A stretch of DNA of 17,994 nt from Peptococcaceae bacterium (GCA_031289815.1 JAITOS010000123.1:1-17994); one strand, 5' to 3'. Shown: positions 7,005 through 15,562, numbered from the stretch's first letter. Notes: generated by a model from the sequence alone, not told the origin. Made by a program: numbers and translations.

Positions 7005-7607
7005 TTAGGGTTTGATCCTTACTGTTCTTCCGTTTTTTTCTAGTTTTCCGTTCAGCAGCAAGCCGACCGCTTCCGGATACAGCCGGTGTTCCAGCTGAAG
7101 AATGCGCTCGGACAGGGTTTCCTCGGTATCCCCTTCCAGCACCGGCACCGCTTCCTGTAAAATAATCGGGCCGCTATCCAGTCCCTCGTCCACAAAGTGA
7201 ACCGTACAACCGCTGATTTTTACGCCATAGGCCAACGCCTGCCGCTGGGCGTGCAACCCCGGAAAAGAAGGCAGCAGGGAAGGATGGATATTCAGAATCG
7301 GAAAGCTCGCCCGAGAAATAAAGCCGGAGCTCAAAACGCGCATATAACCGGCTAAAAGCAATAATTCCACCCGCCGTTCTTGCAGCCAGCGTAAGATATT
7401 TTCCTCCTGGTTTTCCCGGCTCCCATAGCTGTTCAAAGGAAATGATTTTTCCGGAATTCCAGCCTGACTGGCCCGTTCCAGCGCGAAAGCCCCAGGTTGA
7501 TCCGAGCCGACCGCCACAAATTCTCCCGCTATTTGTCCGGCTTGCCGGGCATTCAGCAACGCCTGCAAATTACTGCCCCTGCCGGACGCCAGAACCCCGA
7601 TCCTCAC
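7005..7607 (-). CDS. purN: Phosphoribosylglycinamide formyltransferase (GART)
   Basis: A 200-residue enzyme transferring the formyl group of 10-formyl-THF to GAR. It begins MRIGVLASGRGSNLQALL. The catalytic triad lies at N106 and H108 (ILNIHPSLLPSFPG) and D144 (HFVDEGLDSGPIIL), the same numbering as known for E. coli PurN. The GTG start overlaps the purM stop as GTGA, so translational coupling to purM is likely; a GGGAG lies about 10 nt upstream. Confidence 0.96.
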   Translation of the reverse strand: MRIGVLASGRGSNLQALLNARQAGQIAGEFVAVGSDQPGAFALERASQAGIPEKSFPLNSYGSRENQEENILRWLQERRVELLLLAGYMRVLSSGFISRASFPILNIHPSLLPSFPGLHAQRQALAYGVKISGCTVHFVDEGLDSGPIILQEAVPVLEGDTEETLSERILQLEHRLYPEAVGLLLNGKLEKNGRTVRIKP

Positions 7608-8620
7608 TTATAATTCACTCCCCCGCCGGCAATCACGCTGCCGATCGTCCAGCATTTTTCCCCTTGGTTAAAAATCCTTTGCCGTATCAGCTCTTCGTCC
7701 TCCGGCCGCACGATTAGTACGATGCCGATCCCCATGTTAAAGGTCCGGTACATCTCCTCTTCAGCAATATCTCCCAATCGCTGAATCAGGCTAAAAATCG
7801 GCAACCGCTCCCAGGATGAAAGCGCGATACTCACCCCTAAGCCTTCCGGAAGCAGCCTCGGAACATTCCCGGTCAGACCGCCGCCCGTAATATGGGCGAT
7901 ACCAAGCACTTTGTTATCCTGCAAACAGGGCAGCAGCGTTTTGACATAGATTCTCGTCGGGCGCAGCAGCACGTTCCCTAACGGTTCCCCCAATTCCTCA
8001 AAGACGGTGTCCAGCTCATAAGGATCAAATACCTTGCGCACCAGGGAAAAGCCGTTGCTATGCAGTCCCGTGGAAGGCAGCCCTAACAAGACGTCCCCTT
8101 CCCGGATCTTTGAACCGTCGATCAAATTTTGGCGCTCGACGATCCCCACCGCAAAACCGGCCAGATCATACTCTCCTTCGCCGTAAAAGCTGGGCATTTC
8201 CGCCGTTTCACCGCCGATCAGGGCGCACCCCGCCAATTCGCAGCCGGCCACGACGCCATTGACGATCGTCGCTACTTTTTCGGGAATCAGTTTTCCCAGA
8301 GCCAGATAATCCAGAAAGAAAAGCGGTTCCGCGCCTTGGGTCAGCACGTCGTTCACGCACATCGCCACCGCGTCCTGCCCTACCGTGTCGTGACGATCCA
8401 TCATAAAGGCAAAGCGCAGCTTGGTTCCTACGCCATCTGTACCCGACACCAGAACCGGCTCGCTGTATTTGGCGACGTCCAGCTGAAACAGACCGCCAAA
8501 ACCGCCTAAACCTTTCAGTACTTCCGGGCGCGCGGTTCTCGCCACCGATGATTTCATCAGTTCAACCGCTCTTTCTCCCGCTTCGATATCCACTCCTGCC
8601 GAGCGATAGGAATCACCCAT
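7604..8620 (-). CDS. purM: AIR synthetase (FGAM cyclo-ligase)
   Basis: A 338-residue enzyme that closes the imidazole ring of FGAM with ATP to give AIR. Signature blocks in order: SYRSAGVDIEAGERAV at the start, SGTDGVGTKL, GQDAVAMCVNDVLTQGAEPLFFLDY and GGETAEMP. The ATG at 8620 is preferred to one at 8641 because it gives the family N terminus, does not overlap purF, and has GAGGTG 5 nt upstream. It begins 4 bp after the purF stop and its own stop overlaps the purN start. Confidence 0.97.
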   Translation of the reverse strand: MGDSYRSAGVDIEAGERAVELMKSSVARTARPEVLKGLGGFGGLFQLDVAKYSEPVLVSGTDGVGTKLRFAFMMDRHDTVGQDAVAMCVNDVLTQGAEPLFFLDYLALGKLIPEKVATIVNGVVAGCELAGCALIGGETAEMPSFYGEGEYDLAGFAVGIVERQNLIDGSKIREGDVLLGLPSTGLHSNGFSLVRKVFDPYELDTVFEELGEPLGNVLLRPTRIYVKTLLPCLQDNKVLGIAHITGGGLTGNVPRLLPEGLGVSIALSSWERLPIFSLIQRLGDIAEEEMYRTFNMGIGIVLIVRPEDEELIRQRIFNQGEKCWTIGSVIAGGGVNYK

Positions 8621-8624
8621 ACTC

Positions 8625-10046
8625 TCACCTCTCAAAATCATATTTTGTCCGCTCTTCCTCGGATACCGGAATAGGATAACAGCCGTTAAAGCACGCCAGA
8701 CAGGCTTCGTCCACCCCCAAAGCGCGAAGCAAGCCCGCCTCGGATAAATAATAGAGGAAATCCGCCCCGATATGCTTACGAATGTCTTCCACCTCCATCT
8801 GCACCGCGATCAGCCGTTCCCGTTCCGCCGTGTCGATCCCGTAATGACACGGGTAGAGCACCGGCGGTGAGCTGATCAGCATATGCACCTCCGTCGCTCC
8901 GGCCTTGCGAACCATCTCCACCAGCTTGGAGCTCGTCGTGCCCCGGACGATCGAATCGTCGATCATCACCACCCTTTTGCCCTGCAAGATACGGTTATTG
9001 GCGTTTAATTTCATCCGTACCGCGATTTCCCGCATTTCCTGCGTCGGCTGGATAAACGTCCGGCCCACATAGCGATTCTTTAACAGCCCTTCTTCAAACT
9101 TGATCCCGGTGGCCGTCGCGTAACCCAGAGCCGCGGCGGTCCCGGAATCCGGCACCGGAATGACGATATCGGCCTCAATCGGACATTCACGCGCCAGCTC
9201 CTGGCCCATACGGCGGCGGCTTTCCGTCACGTTGATCTCATTAATCGTGCTGTCCGGGCGGGCGAAATAGATATATTCAAAGGAGCAGATGGATTTTTTC
9301 ACCACCGGCAGCCCTTGTCGGCTATGCAGCCCTTCCTCGTCGATGGTCACGATTTCTCCCGGCTCTACGTCGCGAATCAGGTCGGCCCCGATCGTATCCA
9401 AGGCGCAGCTCTCTGAGGCCAGACAATAGCGCCCGCCTATTTTGCCGATACACAGCGGTCTGATGCCATAGGGATCCCGCACCCCCATCAGTTTCCCTTC
9501 CGCCAGAATGACCAGCGCATAGGCGCCCTGCAAATCCAGCATCGTTTTAATCAGCGCGTCCTCGATCGACCCCCGCCGGTAACGGGCAATCAGATTAATG
9601 ATCAATTCCGTATCGACGGTGGTCTGAAAGATCGCTCCATCCTTCGCCAATTCTTCCCGCAGCTCATAGGCATTGGTCAGATTGCCGTTATGGGCAAGCG
9701 CCATCATGCCGTATTGATAATAGACCACCAGGGGCTGGGCGTTTGCCAGACGGCTGGAACCGGTGGTGGAATAGCGCACATGACCGATGGCCATCTTTCC
9801 CTGTAACTGATCGATGCGATCACCGGAAAAGACGTCGGCTACCAGCCCCATCCCCTTATAGACGTCAATATTGCGCCCGTCGGAAACCGCAATCCCGGCG
9901 CTTTCCTGCCCCCGGTGCTGGAGCGTGTAAATCCCGTAGTAGGTTAATTGGGCGACGTGTTCTTCCGGCGCGTAGATGCCAAAGATACCGCACTCCTCTT
10001 TGAGCTTATCTTCAGCCAAGGCGTCAGCGGCGAATCCGAAGTTCAT
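8625..10046 (-). CDS. purF: Amidophosphoribosyltransferase (PRPP glutamine amidotransferase)
   Basis: A 473-residue enzyme of the first committed step: PRPP plus glutamine to phosphoribosylamine. An 18-residue propeptide precedes the catalytic Cys19 (EECGIFGIYA), freed by self-cleavage in this class. C254, C400, C449 and C452 match the four [4Fe-4S] ligands of the Bacillus-type enzyme, with the CxxC pair near the C terminus; such clusters make the enzyme oxygen-sensitive. The PRPP motif VMIDDSIVRGTTS is at about 360-372. The ATG at 10046 is chosen over GTG 10055 because AGGTGG lies 5 nt before it. PRPP is its substrate and also the probable ligand of the operon riboswitch. Confidence 0.97.
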   Translation of the reverse strand: MNFGFAADALAEDKLKEECGIFGIYAPEEHVAQLTYYGIYTLQHRGQESAGIAVSDGRNIDVYKGMGLVADVFSGDRIDQLQGKMAIGHVRYSTTGSSRLANAQPLVVYYQYGMMALAHNGNLTNAYELREELAKDGAIFQTTVDTELIINLIARYRRGSIEDALIKTMLDLQGAYALVILAEGKLMGVRDPYGIRPLCIGKIGGRYCLASESCALDTIGADLIRDVEPGEIVTIDEEGLHSRQGLPVVKKSICSFEYIYFARPDSTINEINVTESRRRMGQELARECPIEADIVIPVPDSGTAAALGYATATGIKFEEGLLKNRYVGRTFIQPTQEMREIAVRMKLNANNRILQGKRVVMIDDSIVRGTTSSKLVEMVRKAGATEVHMLISSPPVLYPCHYGIDTAERERLIAVQMEVEDIRKHIGADFLYYLSEAGLLRALGVDEACLACFNGCYPIPVSEEERTKYDFER

Positions 10047-10099
10047 TCCTTCCACCTCGTGTCCTTTATTTACTAATGTTTGCCGCTTCGGGCTGAATT

Positions 10100-10112
10100 C
10101 CCGCTCGGCGGG
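10100..10112 (-). other. Small GC hairpin between purL and purF
   Basis: CCCGC-CGA-GCGGG in the 68-bp purL-purF gap, just after the purL stop. No T-run follows, so it is not a terminator; it could be a small processing or stability stem. Weak evidence. Confidence 0.3.
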
Positions 10113-10114
10113 CT

Positions 10115-12319
10115 CTACTGATTCAAGGCCCTAGGCAGGGTATCCTTCCGGGCTTTGGCGCATTCTTCCACTGCCACCGTCCAGTTCGGCCCTTCCGGAA
10201 AGGCGATGCTCAGGCTGGTTCCTCCCGTTTGACCAAGGTGATGCAATTCTACCCCCGCTTCTCCGGCCAAACGGACGAGCTCCGCTTTATTTTCTTCAGC
10301 CGCCGTAAACAAGATCCGCCCCAAACGCTCTCCGAACAGACAGCGAATTCTATGCAGGTCTTTCTGGGTAAAGTCAAGGTGAACGCCTATGCCCGCTTTA
10401 ACGCCCATTTCCGCCAAAGCCACCGCCAAGCCGCCTTCGCTGATATCGTGCGCGGCCTTCACCCAGCCTCTATGGATGATCTCCAGCAGAAATTCCAGTC
10501 TCCTTTTAATGTGCGGCAGCTCCAGCGTCGGCAGCGCTCCCGCCTCGACCCCGTGGATCGCGGCCAGATATTCCGATCCGGCCAGAGAGCCTTCGAGCTC
10601 GCCCAGCAACAGGAGGATCTGTCCCTCAGCGGTAAACCGATTCGGGGTAATATACGCCGTATCCTCAATGAGCCCCACCATCCCGATCGCCGGCGTCGGA
10701 AAGATCGCCTGCCCTTCGTTTTCATTGTAGAGGCTGACATTACCGCCGGTCACCGGGGTTTCCAATATCCGGCACGCTTCGCTTACCCCGGCGCAGGCTT
10801 GTTCAAACTGCCAGAAGATTTCCGGTTTTTCCGGATTGCCGAAATTCAGACAGTCCGTAATCGCCAACGGCTTCGCCCCCGCGCAAACCACGTTTTGCGC
10901 CGCTTCCACCACCGCCATCATCCCGCCCTGATAGGGATCCAGATAAACAAAGCGCGCATTGCAGTCCGTAGCGAGCGCCAGCGCTTTTTTGGTTCCGCGT
11001 ATCCGCAGGACAGCGGCGTCCGAACCGGGAACGACGAGGGTATTCGTTCCCACCTGATGATCGTACTGGCGGTAGATCCACTCTTTATCCGCTAAATTCG
11101 GCTGGGCCAGCAGGGTGAGCAGGATTTCCCGTTCACTTCGATCCGGCTGAAAATCTCGCAGTTCTACCGCTTTCAGCTGTTGCACATAGGCTGGTTCACG
11201 GGTTGGCCGATCATACATCGGCGCTTCATCGGTCAATGCCTTCGCCGGTATTTCCGCCACGATTCGACCGTTTTCCCGCAGGCGCATGATCCCGTCCGCC
11301 GTCACCCGACCGACCACCACCGCCTCTAGCCCCCACTTTTCAAACACTCTGGCCACGTCCGGCTCAAAACCCGCTTTCGGCACGATCAACATCCGTTCCT
11401 GTGATTCCGACAGCATGATCTCATAGGGCGTCATCCCTTTTTCCCGCCGCGGCACCAGAGCCAGCTCCATCTCGACGCCGCTGTCGCCGCGGCTGGCCAT
11501 CTCACAGGCTGAACTCGTCAGCCCAGCCGCGCCCATATCCTGAATGCCGATGATCCAGCCGTTCTGAATCAATTCCAGACAGGCTTCCAGCAGCAGCTTT
11601 TCCATAAACGGATCGCCCACCTGCACCGCCGAACGCTTTTCTTCCGACTCCGAGCTTAACTCCACCGAAGCAAAGGTCGCTCCGTGGATCCCGTCCCTTC
11701 CCGTCCGCGCCCCGACCACCATGACGGGATTGCCAACCCCCGTAGCGACGCCTTTGGCGATATGCCGGTGTTCCAGCAACCCCACCGCCATCGCGTTCAC
11801 CAGCGGATTGCCGCCGTAGCTGTGATGAAAATACGTTTCCCCGCCCACGGTCGGAATGCCCATTGAGTTGCCATAACCGCCAATCCCGCCGACCACGCCG
11901 CGCACGAGATGACGGGTGTTTTCTTCCTCCAGGGAACCGAAACGCAAGGAATCCAAAATCGCCACTGGCCGCGCGCCCATCGCGAAAATATCGCGCAAGA
12001 TCCCGCCGACGCCCGTCGCCGCCCCTTGATAGGGTTCGATCGCGGAGGGGTGATTATGCGATTCCATCTTAAACACCACCGCTTGCTGATCGCCAATATC
12101 CACGATCCCGGCATTTTCACCCGGCCCCTGTAAAATATGCGGCCCTTCCGTGGGAAAACGGCGCAAGACCGGCTTGGAGGTCTTGTAAGAACAATGCTCC
12201 GACCACATCACGCCAAAAATCGCCACTTCCAGTTCATTCGGTTCTCTCCCCATCAATGCCGTCACCCGGACAAACTCGTCGTCCGTCAGGCCCATCTCCC
12301 GCCAAAACTTAGGTTCCAT
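10115..12319 (-). CDS. purL: FGAM synthase subunit II (small-type PurL)
   Basis: A 734-residue ATP-dependent synthase subunit that works with PurQ (glutaminase) and PurS to convert FGAR to FGAM. The length is that of the Gram-positive/archaeal short PurL rather than the roughly 1300-residue fused form. The N-terminal SEHCSYKTSKPVLRRFPT (catalytic-region His), the KMESHNHPSAIEPYQGAATGVGG block, GIQDMGAAGLTSS and a C-terminal AHDISEGGLAVALAEM are all in place. The ATG at 12319 (MEPKFWREMGL) has GGAG in good position and overlaps the last codons of purQ by 11 bp, which suggests coupled translation. Confidence 0.97.
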   Translation of the reverse strand: MEPKFWREMGLTDDEFVRVTALMGREPNELEVAIFGVMWSEHCSYKTSKPVLRRFPTEGPHILQGPGENAGIVDIGDQQAVVFKMESHNHPSAIEPYQGAATGVGGILRDIFAMGARPVAILDSLRFGSLEEENTRHLVRGVVGGIGGYGNSMGIPTVGGETYFHHSYGGNPLVNAMAVGLLEHRHIAKGVATGVGNPVMVVGARTGRDGIHGATFASVELSSESEEKRSAVQVGDPFMEKLLLEACLELIQNGWIIGIQDMGAAGLTSSACEMASRGDSGVEMELALVPRREKGMTPYEIMLSESQERMLIVPKAGFEPDVARVFEKWGLEAVVVGRVTADGIMRLRENGRIVAEIPAKALTDEAPMYDRPTREPAYVQQLKAVELRDFQPDRSEREILLTLLAQPNLADKEWIYRQYDHQVGTNTLVVPGSDAAVLRIRGTKKALALATDCNARFVYLDPYQGGMMAVVEAAQNVVCAGAKPLAITDCLNFGNPEKPEIFWQFEQACAGVSEACRILETPVTGGNVSLYNENEGQAIFPTPAIGMVGLIEDTAYITPNRFTAEGQILLLLGELEGSLAGSEYLAAIHGVEAGALPTLELPHIKRRLEFLLEIIHRGWVKAAHDISEGGLAVALAEMGVKAGIGVHLDFTQKDLHRIRCLFGERLGRILFTAAEENKAELVRLAGEAGVELHHLGQTGGTSLSIAFPEGPNWTVAVEECAKARKDTLPRALNQ

Positions 12320-13016
12320 AACGTATTCTCCTCTCCCAAGTCTTAACCAGCGATAAGAACAGCGGCTGACCGTCAATGCCGCCGGTGATCTTTTCCACCA
12401 CCCGCTCCGGATGGGGCATCATACCTAAAATATTGCCTTCCTTGCTGACGATCCCGGCGATATTCGCAAGCGAGCCGTTCGGATTTCCCGCTTCATTGAT
12501 CTCCCCCGCCGCGCTGGCATAGCGGAATACGATCTGCCGGTTGCTCTCCAATGCCGCTAACCCGGCTTCATCGATGACATAATTCCCCTCCCCGTGATTC
12601 ACCGGGATTTGAATCAGTTCTCCGGGATCATACAGATTCGTAAAGGGCAGATCGGCGCGTTCCACCCGAAGCCATTGCGGAGCACAGCGAAAATGCAGGC
12701 TGGCGTTACGCAAAAGCGCTCCTGGCAGCAAACCGCATTCCGTCAGGATCTGAAACCCGTTGCAAATCCCTAAAACCAGACCGCCCTCCCGGGCAAAGCG
12801 AATCACGTCCTCCATGACCGGCGAAAATCTGGCAATCGCGCCGGTGCGCAGATAATCCCCATAAGAAAACCCTCCCGGCAAAACGATCAAATCATACGCT
12901 TGCCGCAAGCGATCCTGATGCCATAACAATTCCGGTTCTCGTCCGAGAAAGCGCAAAGCCTCCCAAACGTCCACCTCACAATTGGAACCCGGAAAACGGA
13001 TGATTCCTATTTTCAT
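12309..13016 (-). CDS. purQ: FGAM synthase subunit I (glutaminase)
   Basis: A 235-residue class-I glutamine amidotransferase that supplies ammonia to PurL. The nucleophile is C85 in LGICNGFQ, and the His/Glu pair is H202 and E204 in MMPHPERV. The start MKIGIIRFPGSNCEVD and the NHGEGNYV block are family marks. The ATG has GGAGG 7 nt upstream. It follows purS by 23 bp and overlaps purL by 11 bp, the usual S-Q-L arrangement. Confidence 0.97.
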   Translation of the reverse strand: MKIGIIRFPGSNCEVDVWEALRFLGREPELLWHQDRLRQAYDLIVLPGGFSYGDYLRTGAIARFSPVMEDVIRFAREGGLVLGICNGFQILTECGLLPGALLRNASLHFRCAPQWLRVERADLPFTNLYDPGELIQIPVNHGEGNYVIDEAGLAALESNRQIVFRYASAAGEINEAGNPNGSLANIAGIVSKEGNILGMMPHPERVVEKITGGIDGQPLFLSLVKTWERRIRYGT

Positions 13017-13039
13017 CGTTCAACCTCCATGCAGCGCCT

Positions 13040-13282
13040 TTACTCTTCTATGGTAAAGCCATAGGTCTCGATCACCGGATTGGCCAGCAGCTTATGACAG
13101 ATTTCACTGATGATCTCTTTGGCGTTCTCCCGGCTTTCCTCAGCTAAGCGAACCTCCATAAACTTTCCGATCCGAACCTCTTCCACCGGATAGCCCATAC
13201 TGCGCAGAGATTTTTCCACGGCGCTTCCTTGGGGATCCAAAATGCTCTTTTTTAACGTCACCGTAACATTTGCTTTTAGCAT
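13040..13282 (-). CDS. purS: FGAM synthase subunit PurS
   Basis: An 80-residue subunit that bridges PurL and PurQ and is needed for ammonia transfer. It reads MLKANVTVTLKKSILDPQG, then AVEKSLRSMGY and VEEVRIGKF, the PurS fold. The ATG at 13282 is used because AAAGGAGG (13290-13297) lies 7 nt before it and the length then equals the family's; an earlier in-frame ATG would add 12 residues without homology. In many Bacillota purC stands between purB and purS; here the 66-bp gap holds no gene. Confidence 0.95.
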   Translation of the reverse strand: MLKANVTVTLKKSILDPQGSAVEKSLRSMGYPVEEVRIGKFMEVRLAEESRENAKEIISEICHKLLANPVIETYGFTIEE

Positions 13283-13348
13283 GACCGGGCCTCCTTTATC
13301 TTTGCCTTTGCCAGACATTTCTCGTTTTTCACCCTGAACTCCTCTTTA

Positions 13349-14644
13349 TTAGAGTAAACCCACACGCCGGAAAATATAATCGACGTGCTTCACATGATCG
13401 CCGTAATCGAACAAGGCGGCGATCTCCTCCAGATTCAGTTGGCCGCGGATATCCGAATCCCGACCCGCCAGCGCCTGGAAATCCTCTTTCGTTTCCCAGG
13501 CCTCTAGCGCGTTGCGCTGCACCCAGGCGTAAGCGGTTTCCCGACTGATTCCTTTTCCCACCAGGGCCAGCATGACCTTTTGCGAGAAGATCAGGCCAAA
13601 AACCTTCTCGATGTTTGCCCGCATTTGTTCCGGAAATACCTGAAGTCCTTCGATCAGCTGAATCATCTTTTGCAGCATATAGTCCAACCCGATCGTACTG
13701 TCCGGCAAGATAATCCGCTCCGCCGAGGAATGAGAAATATCCCGTTCATGCCATAAGGCCATATTTTCCAACGCCGTTTGGGCATTGGCACGCAGCACCC
13801 TGGCCATCCCGCAAATCCTTTCAGACAGGATCGGATTTTTCTTGTGCGGCATGGCGGAGGAGCCTTTTTGCCCCTTGCCGAAAGGCTCTTCTACCTCATG
13901 AACGTCCGTCCGCTGTAAGTTCCGAATCTCCGTCGCCATTTTATCCAAAGAACCGGCAATTCCGGCTAAGGTCATCACATAATGCGCGTGCCGGTCACGC
14001 TGAATAATCTGGGTAGACACCGGTTCCGGATGCAAGCCCAGTTTCGCGCATACATATTCTTCCACCTGCGGTTCGACGTTGGCAAAGGTACCCACCGCCC
14101 CGGAAATCTTGCCGTAACGAATCTGCTCGCGCGCAAACAGCAAGCGTTCTTTCTGCCTTTTAATCTCGTCATACCACAGGGCCAGCTTTAAGCCGAAGGT
14201 CAGGGGTTCCGCGTGAATCCCGTGCGTCCTCCCCATCATGAGGGTATCCTTGTGCGCCAGCGCCCGCCGCCCCAAGACCTCGATCAGCTGATCCAGCTTC
14301 TTGAGCAACAGATCCGCCGCTGCCAGCAGCTGCAAGGCCAAAGCCGTATCCAGAACGTCGGAAGAAGTCAAGCCCAGATGAATGTATTTGGCTTCGTCGC
14401 CCACATATTCCGCCACATTGGTCAGGAAGGCCAGCACGTCATGCTGCGTCTCCTTTTCAATCTCCCGCACCCGCTCCCAGGAGAAAGCCGCCTTCTCCCG
14501 AATCTTGGCCACCGCTTCCGGCGGGACGGCTCCTAACTCTGCCCAGCCCTCACAGGCCGCGATTTCTATTTTCAACCATAAACTCAAACGGGTTTCATCG
14601 GTCCAAACCTTCCCCATTTCCGGCAAGGTATAGCGTTCGATCAT
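13349..14644 (-). CDS. purB: Adenylosuccinate lyase
   Basis: A 431-residue fumarase/aspartase-superfamily lyase acting twice in purine synthesis: SAICAR to AICAR, and adenylosuccinate to AMP. The start MIERYTLPEMGKVW, H68 (TQHDV), H141 (GRTHGIHAEPLTFG) and the flexible signature loop GSSAMPHKKNP (about 261-271) are visible. The ATG at 14644 overlaps the purE stop as ATGA; an ATG 12 bp upstream would add four residues and leave no room for a ribosome binding site. Confidence 0.97.
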   Translation of the reverse strand: MIERYTLPEMGKVWTDETRLSLWLKIEIAACEGWAELGAVPPEAVAKIREKAAFSWERVREIEKETQHDVLAFLTNVAEYVGDEAKYIHLGLTSSDVLDTALALQLLAAADLLLKKLDQLIEVLGRRALAHKDTLMMGRTHGIHAEPLTFGLKLALWYDEIKRQKERLLFAREQIRYGKISGAVGTFANVEPQVEEYVCAKLGLHPEPVSTQIIQRDRHAHYVMTLAGIAGSLDKMATEIRNLQRTDVHEVEEPFGKGQKGSSAMPHKKNPILSERICGMARVLRANAQTALENMALWHERDISHSSAERIILPDSTIGLDYMLQKMIQLIEGLQVFPEQMRANIEKVFGLIFSQKVMLALVGKGISRETAYAWVQRNALEAWETKEDFQALAGRDSDIRGQLNLEEIAALFDYGDHVKHVDYIFRRVGLL

Positions 14645-15168
14645 TCGGCTGCACATCCTCTCTTGTCCCTGCTGCTTGTCGCCAGCTTTTGGCGCAGCGC
14701 CTCATCCTTCTGTTCGATCTCGTCCGCCATCCGCTTGCGGTATTCCGCCAGCTTTTGGCGTAAAGACGGCGTCGTCAAGGCCAGCATTTGTATCGCCAGA
14801 AGCCCCGCGTTGCGCGCGCCGCCGATTCCCACCGTCGCCACCGGCACGCCGGGCGGCATTTGCACGATAGAGTACAGCGCGTCCAACCCGTCCAAAGCGC
14901 CGCTGCGCATGGGAACGCCAATCACCGGCAGCGTCGTCGCCCCGGCAATCACGCCGGGAAGGTGCGCGGCTAACCCGGCGGCGGCGATGACGACGCTGCC
15001 GCCCTGCCGTTCAAACTCGCCGACCCATGCCAGCGTACGCGTCAGCGTTCGATGAGCGGAAGAAATTTTCACCTCATAGGCTATCCCGAAAGCCTCCAAT
15101 ACCTGCGCCGCTTCCGCCATAACCGCCCAATCCGAGTCGCTTCCCATCACGATTCCCACCGCTTTCAA
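14641..15168 (-). CDS. purE: N5-CAIR mutase (class I PurE)
   Basis: A 175-residue enzyme of the AIR carboxylation step. It has GIVMGSDSDW (8-13 SDSD region), SSAHRTL with the catalytic His39, GLAAHLPGVIAG, and the VIGVPMRSGALDGLDALYSIVQMPPGVPVATVGIGGARNAGLLA region of class I. A charged 25-residue tail follows the core. I chose TTG at 15168, since AAAGGAGG (15177-15184) is 8 nt upstream and the protein then starts like its homologues. An in-frame ATG at 15192 also exists, with a GGAGG 16 nt away separated by a small GC hairpin. No purK is present, although class I PurE normally uses PurK's product. First gene after the riboswitch leader. Confidence 0.93.
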   Translation of the reverse strand: MKAVGIVMGSDSDWAVMAEAAQVLEAFGIAYEVKISSAHRTLTRTLAWVGEFERQGGSVVIAAAGLAAHLPGVIAGATTLPVIGVPMRSGALDGLDALYSIVQMPPGVPVATVGIGGARNAGLLAIQMLALTTPSLRQKLAEYRKRMADEIEQKDEALRQKLATSSRDKRGCAAE

Positions 15169-15273
15169 TCCGCTTTCCTCCTTTGTTTTCATGACGGCGC
15201 CAGCGCCGCCTCCAATCGTTTAGGAAAAGTATTTTCACGCTTTGGCGTCCGCCTGTCCCATCGGACGTTTCGG

Positions 15274-15352
15274 AAACAAAAAATTAAACCCTGACGAACA
15301 GGCTTCAACTCTATGGGGTATCAAGAGTGAGGAAACCTGCCCGCCTGGGTTT
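15274..15352 (-). terminator. Riboswitch-controlled intrinsic terminator in the pur leader
   Basis: The arms at 15336-15352 and 15286-15302 form a 17-position helix with a single A-A mismatch and some G-T pairs, followed on the - strand by AATTTTTTGTTT. The loop contains a smaller stem (ACTCT/AGAGT). The 5' arm, including AAACCCAGGCGGGCAGG, is the same sequence that forms the 3' strand of the ykkC aptamer, so aptamer and terminator cannot form together. Confidence 0.85.
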
Positions 15353-15490
15353 TTATCCCTTCGGTGTAATTTAACCGTCCCGGAGTCGTCAAAAATGGCT
15401 GAGGCGTGACCCGAAATGCATGACAACCCCCCGCACGGCTAAATTTGTACCACTTGGACGTCCCGCTCGGAGCCCTAGGTACACTTTCGC
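15330..15490 (-). promoter_or_regulatory. ykkC subtype-2 riboswitch aptamer, probably PRPP-sensing
   Basis: Read 5' to 3' on the - strand, the leader contains GAAAGTGT, CCTAGGGCTCCG (15468-15479), GTCCAAGTGGTACA (15446-15459), a variable stem region, then TTACACCGAAGGGATA and AACCCAGGCGGGCAGG (15330-15369). This order of blocks is that of ykkC-class RNAs, and the second half closely follows the PRPP-riboswitch sequence I recall from Thermoanaerobacter. ykkC subtypes bind guanidine (1), ppGpp (2a) or PRPP (2b). The purine operon downstream, whose first enzyme PurF consumes PRPP, argues for PRPP. High PRPP would hold the 3' strand in the aptamer and prevent termination, switching the operon on. 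The subtype call needs structure-based comparison. Confidence 0.85.
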
Positions 15491-15533
15491 TCATGGTTAA
15501 GATCCATTCAATTTTCAGGTTCTATACGCGTTC

Positions 15534-15562
15534 ATTTTACCTGATAAACGAAGAAATATCAA
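15534..15562 (-). promoter_or_regulatory. Sigma-A promoter of the purine operon
   Basis: The -35 is TTGATA (15557-15562), the spacer is exactly 17 bp and the -10 is TAAAAT (15534-15539) on the - strand. Each hexamer has five of six consensus bases. The start near 15527 gives a leader of about 330-360 nt containing the aptamer and terminator. Confidence 0.75.

Noticed and set aside
10229..11095. 288-codon + strand open frame opposite purL
   Set aside because: Arg/Gln-rich product typical of antisense to a GC-rich gene; purL on the other strand is certain.
15341..15352. CCGCCTGGGT on the + strand, which recalls the 3' conserved block of ZTP (pfl) riboswitches
   Set aside because: The rest of the ZTP consensus is missing on that strand and no gene follows it; the - strand fits ykkC over its whole length.
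15274..15352. Tandem guanine riboswitch between the aptamer and purE
   Set aside because: No purine-aptamer conserved loops are found, and the terminator overlaps the ykkC aptamer, leaving no space.
15235..15426. 63-codon - strand open frame ahead of purE
   Set aside because: It runs through the riboswitch aptamer and terminator and has no coding features.
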